In this document: in pieces, positions 58,410 to 58,634 of the stretch
Position numbering within the stretch: position 1 is the stretch's first letter
Layout of the letters: every line of letters starts with the position of its first letter
Source of the DNA: a virus
Strand: one strand, 5' to 3'
IMG/VR virus record: IMGVR_UViG_3300033552_000007
Location: 1-58,634 of that record
DNA: 58,634 nt
Notes under the pieces: model-generated
What the model saw: only the letters and a program-made list of their open reading frames with translations
Told to the model about the DNA's origin: nothing
Database searches by the model: none
Position numbers and translations under genes: made by a program

Positions 58410-58433
58410 AAGCCGCCATTGTGCGGCTTTTTT
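58410..58433 (+). terminator. Intrinsic terminator after the giant gene
   Basis: AAGCCGC-CATTGT-GCGGCTT followed by T. It separates the giant gene from the zinc-finger/endolysin/spanin group; antitermination would be needed to express lysis genes from the late promoter. Confidence 0.8.
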
Positions 58434-58454
58434 ATGGCCAAAAGAAAGGTAAAA

Positions 58455-58634
58455 ATGAACGTAGACGATAGCGCAACCCAACAAGAGGAATTTGCGCGCG
58501 AAGCAGCATTAAAACATCGCAAACCAGAACTGCCAAAAATAGGCATTTGCTACAACTGTAACGAACCGGTTAAATCAAACGCCAATTACTGCGACAAAGA
58601 TTGTAGGTTAGATCATGAGCGCCGCACTGAAAAC
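58455..58634 (+). CDS. Small zinc-finger protein, N-terminal part (continues at position 2)
   Basis: The start at 58455 follows AAAGAAAGG. The protein begins MNVDDSATQQEEFAREAALK and runs off the window end. Joined across the circle it is 65 residues with CYNC...YC...DC cysteines, ending at 142. See the C-terminal entry at 2-142. Confidence 0.75.
   Translation, partial: MNVDDSATQQEEFAREAALKHRKPELPKIGICYNCNEPVKSNANYCDKDCRLDHERRTEN
58508..58634. repeat. Terminal direct repeat, copy 2 (circle overlap)
   Basis: Identical to bases 1-127; see copy 1. Confidence 0.95.

Overview
The window is a complete temperate, tailed-phage genome. The first 127 bases are repeated exactly as the last 127 (1-127 = 58508-58634), and one small gene reads across that junction. 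The sequence is therefore a closed circle of about 58,507 bp opened at an arbitrary point. The packaging genes and the absence of tape-measure, tube or sheath genes suggest a short-tailed (podovirus-like) virion: a P22-type portal, a DUF4043/N4-gp56-type coat, a hub-like protein and large internal (ejection) proteins. Gene content (DUF1376 replication protein, RecT/YqaJ, NinB, Ref) and moderate A+T content fit a Gram-negative, probably betaproteobacterial, host. The host assignment is inference.

Layout. 1-1160 (+): endolysin and nested spanin pair, the distal end of the late operon. 1132-2136 (-): tyrosine integrase. 2140-2350: iteron-like repeats and a candidate attP core resembling a tRNA-Leu 3' end. 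2357-8784 (-): leftward early operon (excisionase, thermonuclease, many small proteins, YqaJ exonuclease, RecT). 8799-9440: immunity region with a short CI-like repressor, divergent early promoters and matching operators; cro appears to be leaderless. 9444-15526 (+): rightward early operon (Cro, DUF1376 replication protein with a candidate origin, P-like loader, small zinc-finger proteins, NinB, Ref, RuvC-like nuclease, Q-like regulator). 15516-16639 (-): a small leftward operon ending in a DNA-binding protein, arranged like acr-aca operons. 16640-17651: a 1-kb gene-free region holding the late promoter, several intrinsic terminators, two homologous covarying long RNA stems and a tRNA-like cloverleaf. 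17652-58329 (+): late operon (holin, terminase, portal, scaffold, coat, connectors, fibres/adhesins, a secreted DUF1996 protein, hub, tip, ejection proteins, and one 4352-residue gene).

How it works together. CI-like repression at paired operators would silence both early promoters. After induction, leftward genes recombine and excise and rightward genes replicate. The Q-like protein would let polymerase leaving the 17.0-kb promoter pass the adjacent terminator and at least six more terminator hairpins between late genes. The most striking coding feature is the 13-kb terminal gene. It joins a lytic transglycosylase, a helicase, an N6-adenine methyltransferase, a zincin-type metalloprotease motif, a phosphoribosyltransferase and a C-terminal virion-associated region. 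This is the plan of injected 'polyvalent' anti-defence proteins. The most striking non-coding feature is the structured RNA locus at 16.9-17.4 kb. TerL is split into separate ATPase and nuclease genes by a TAATG junction.
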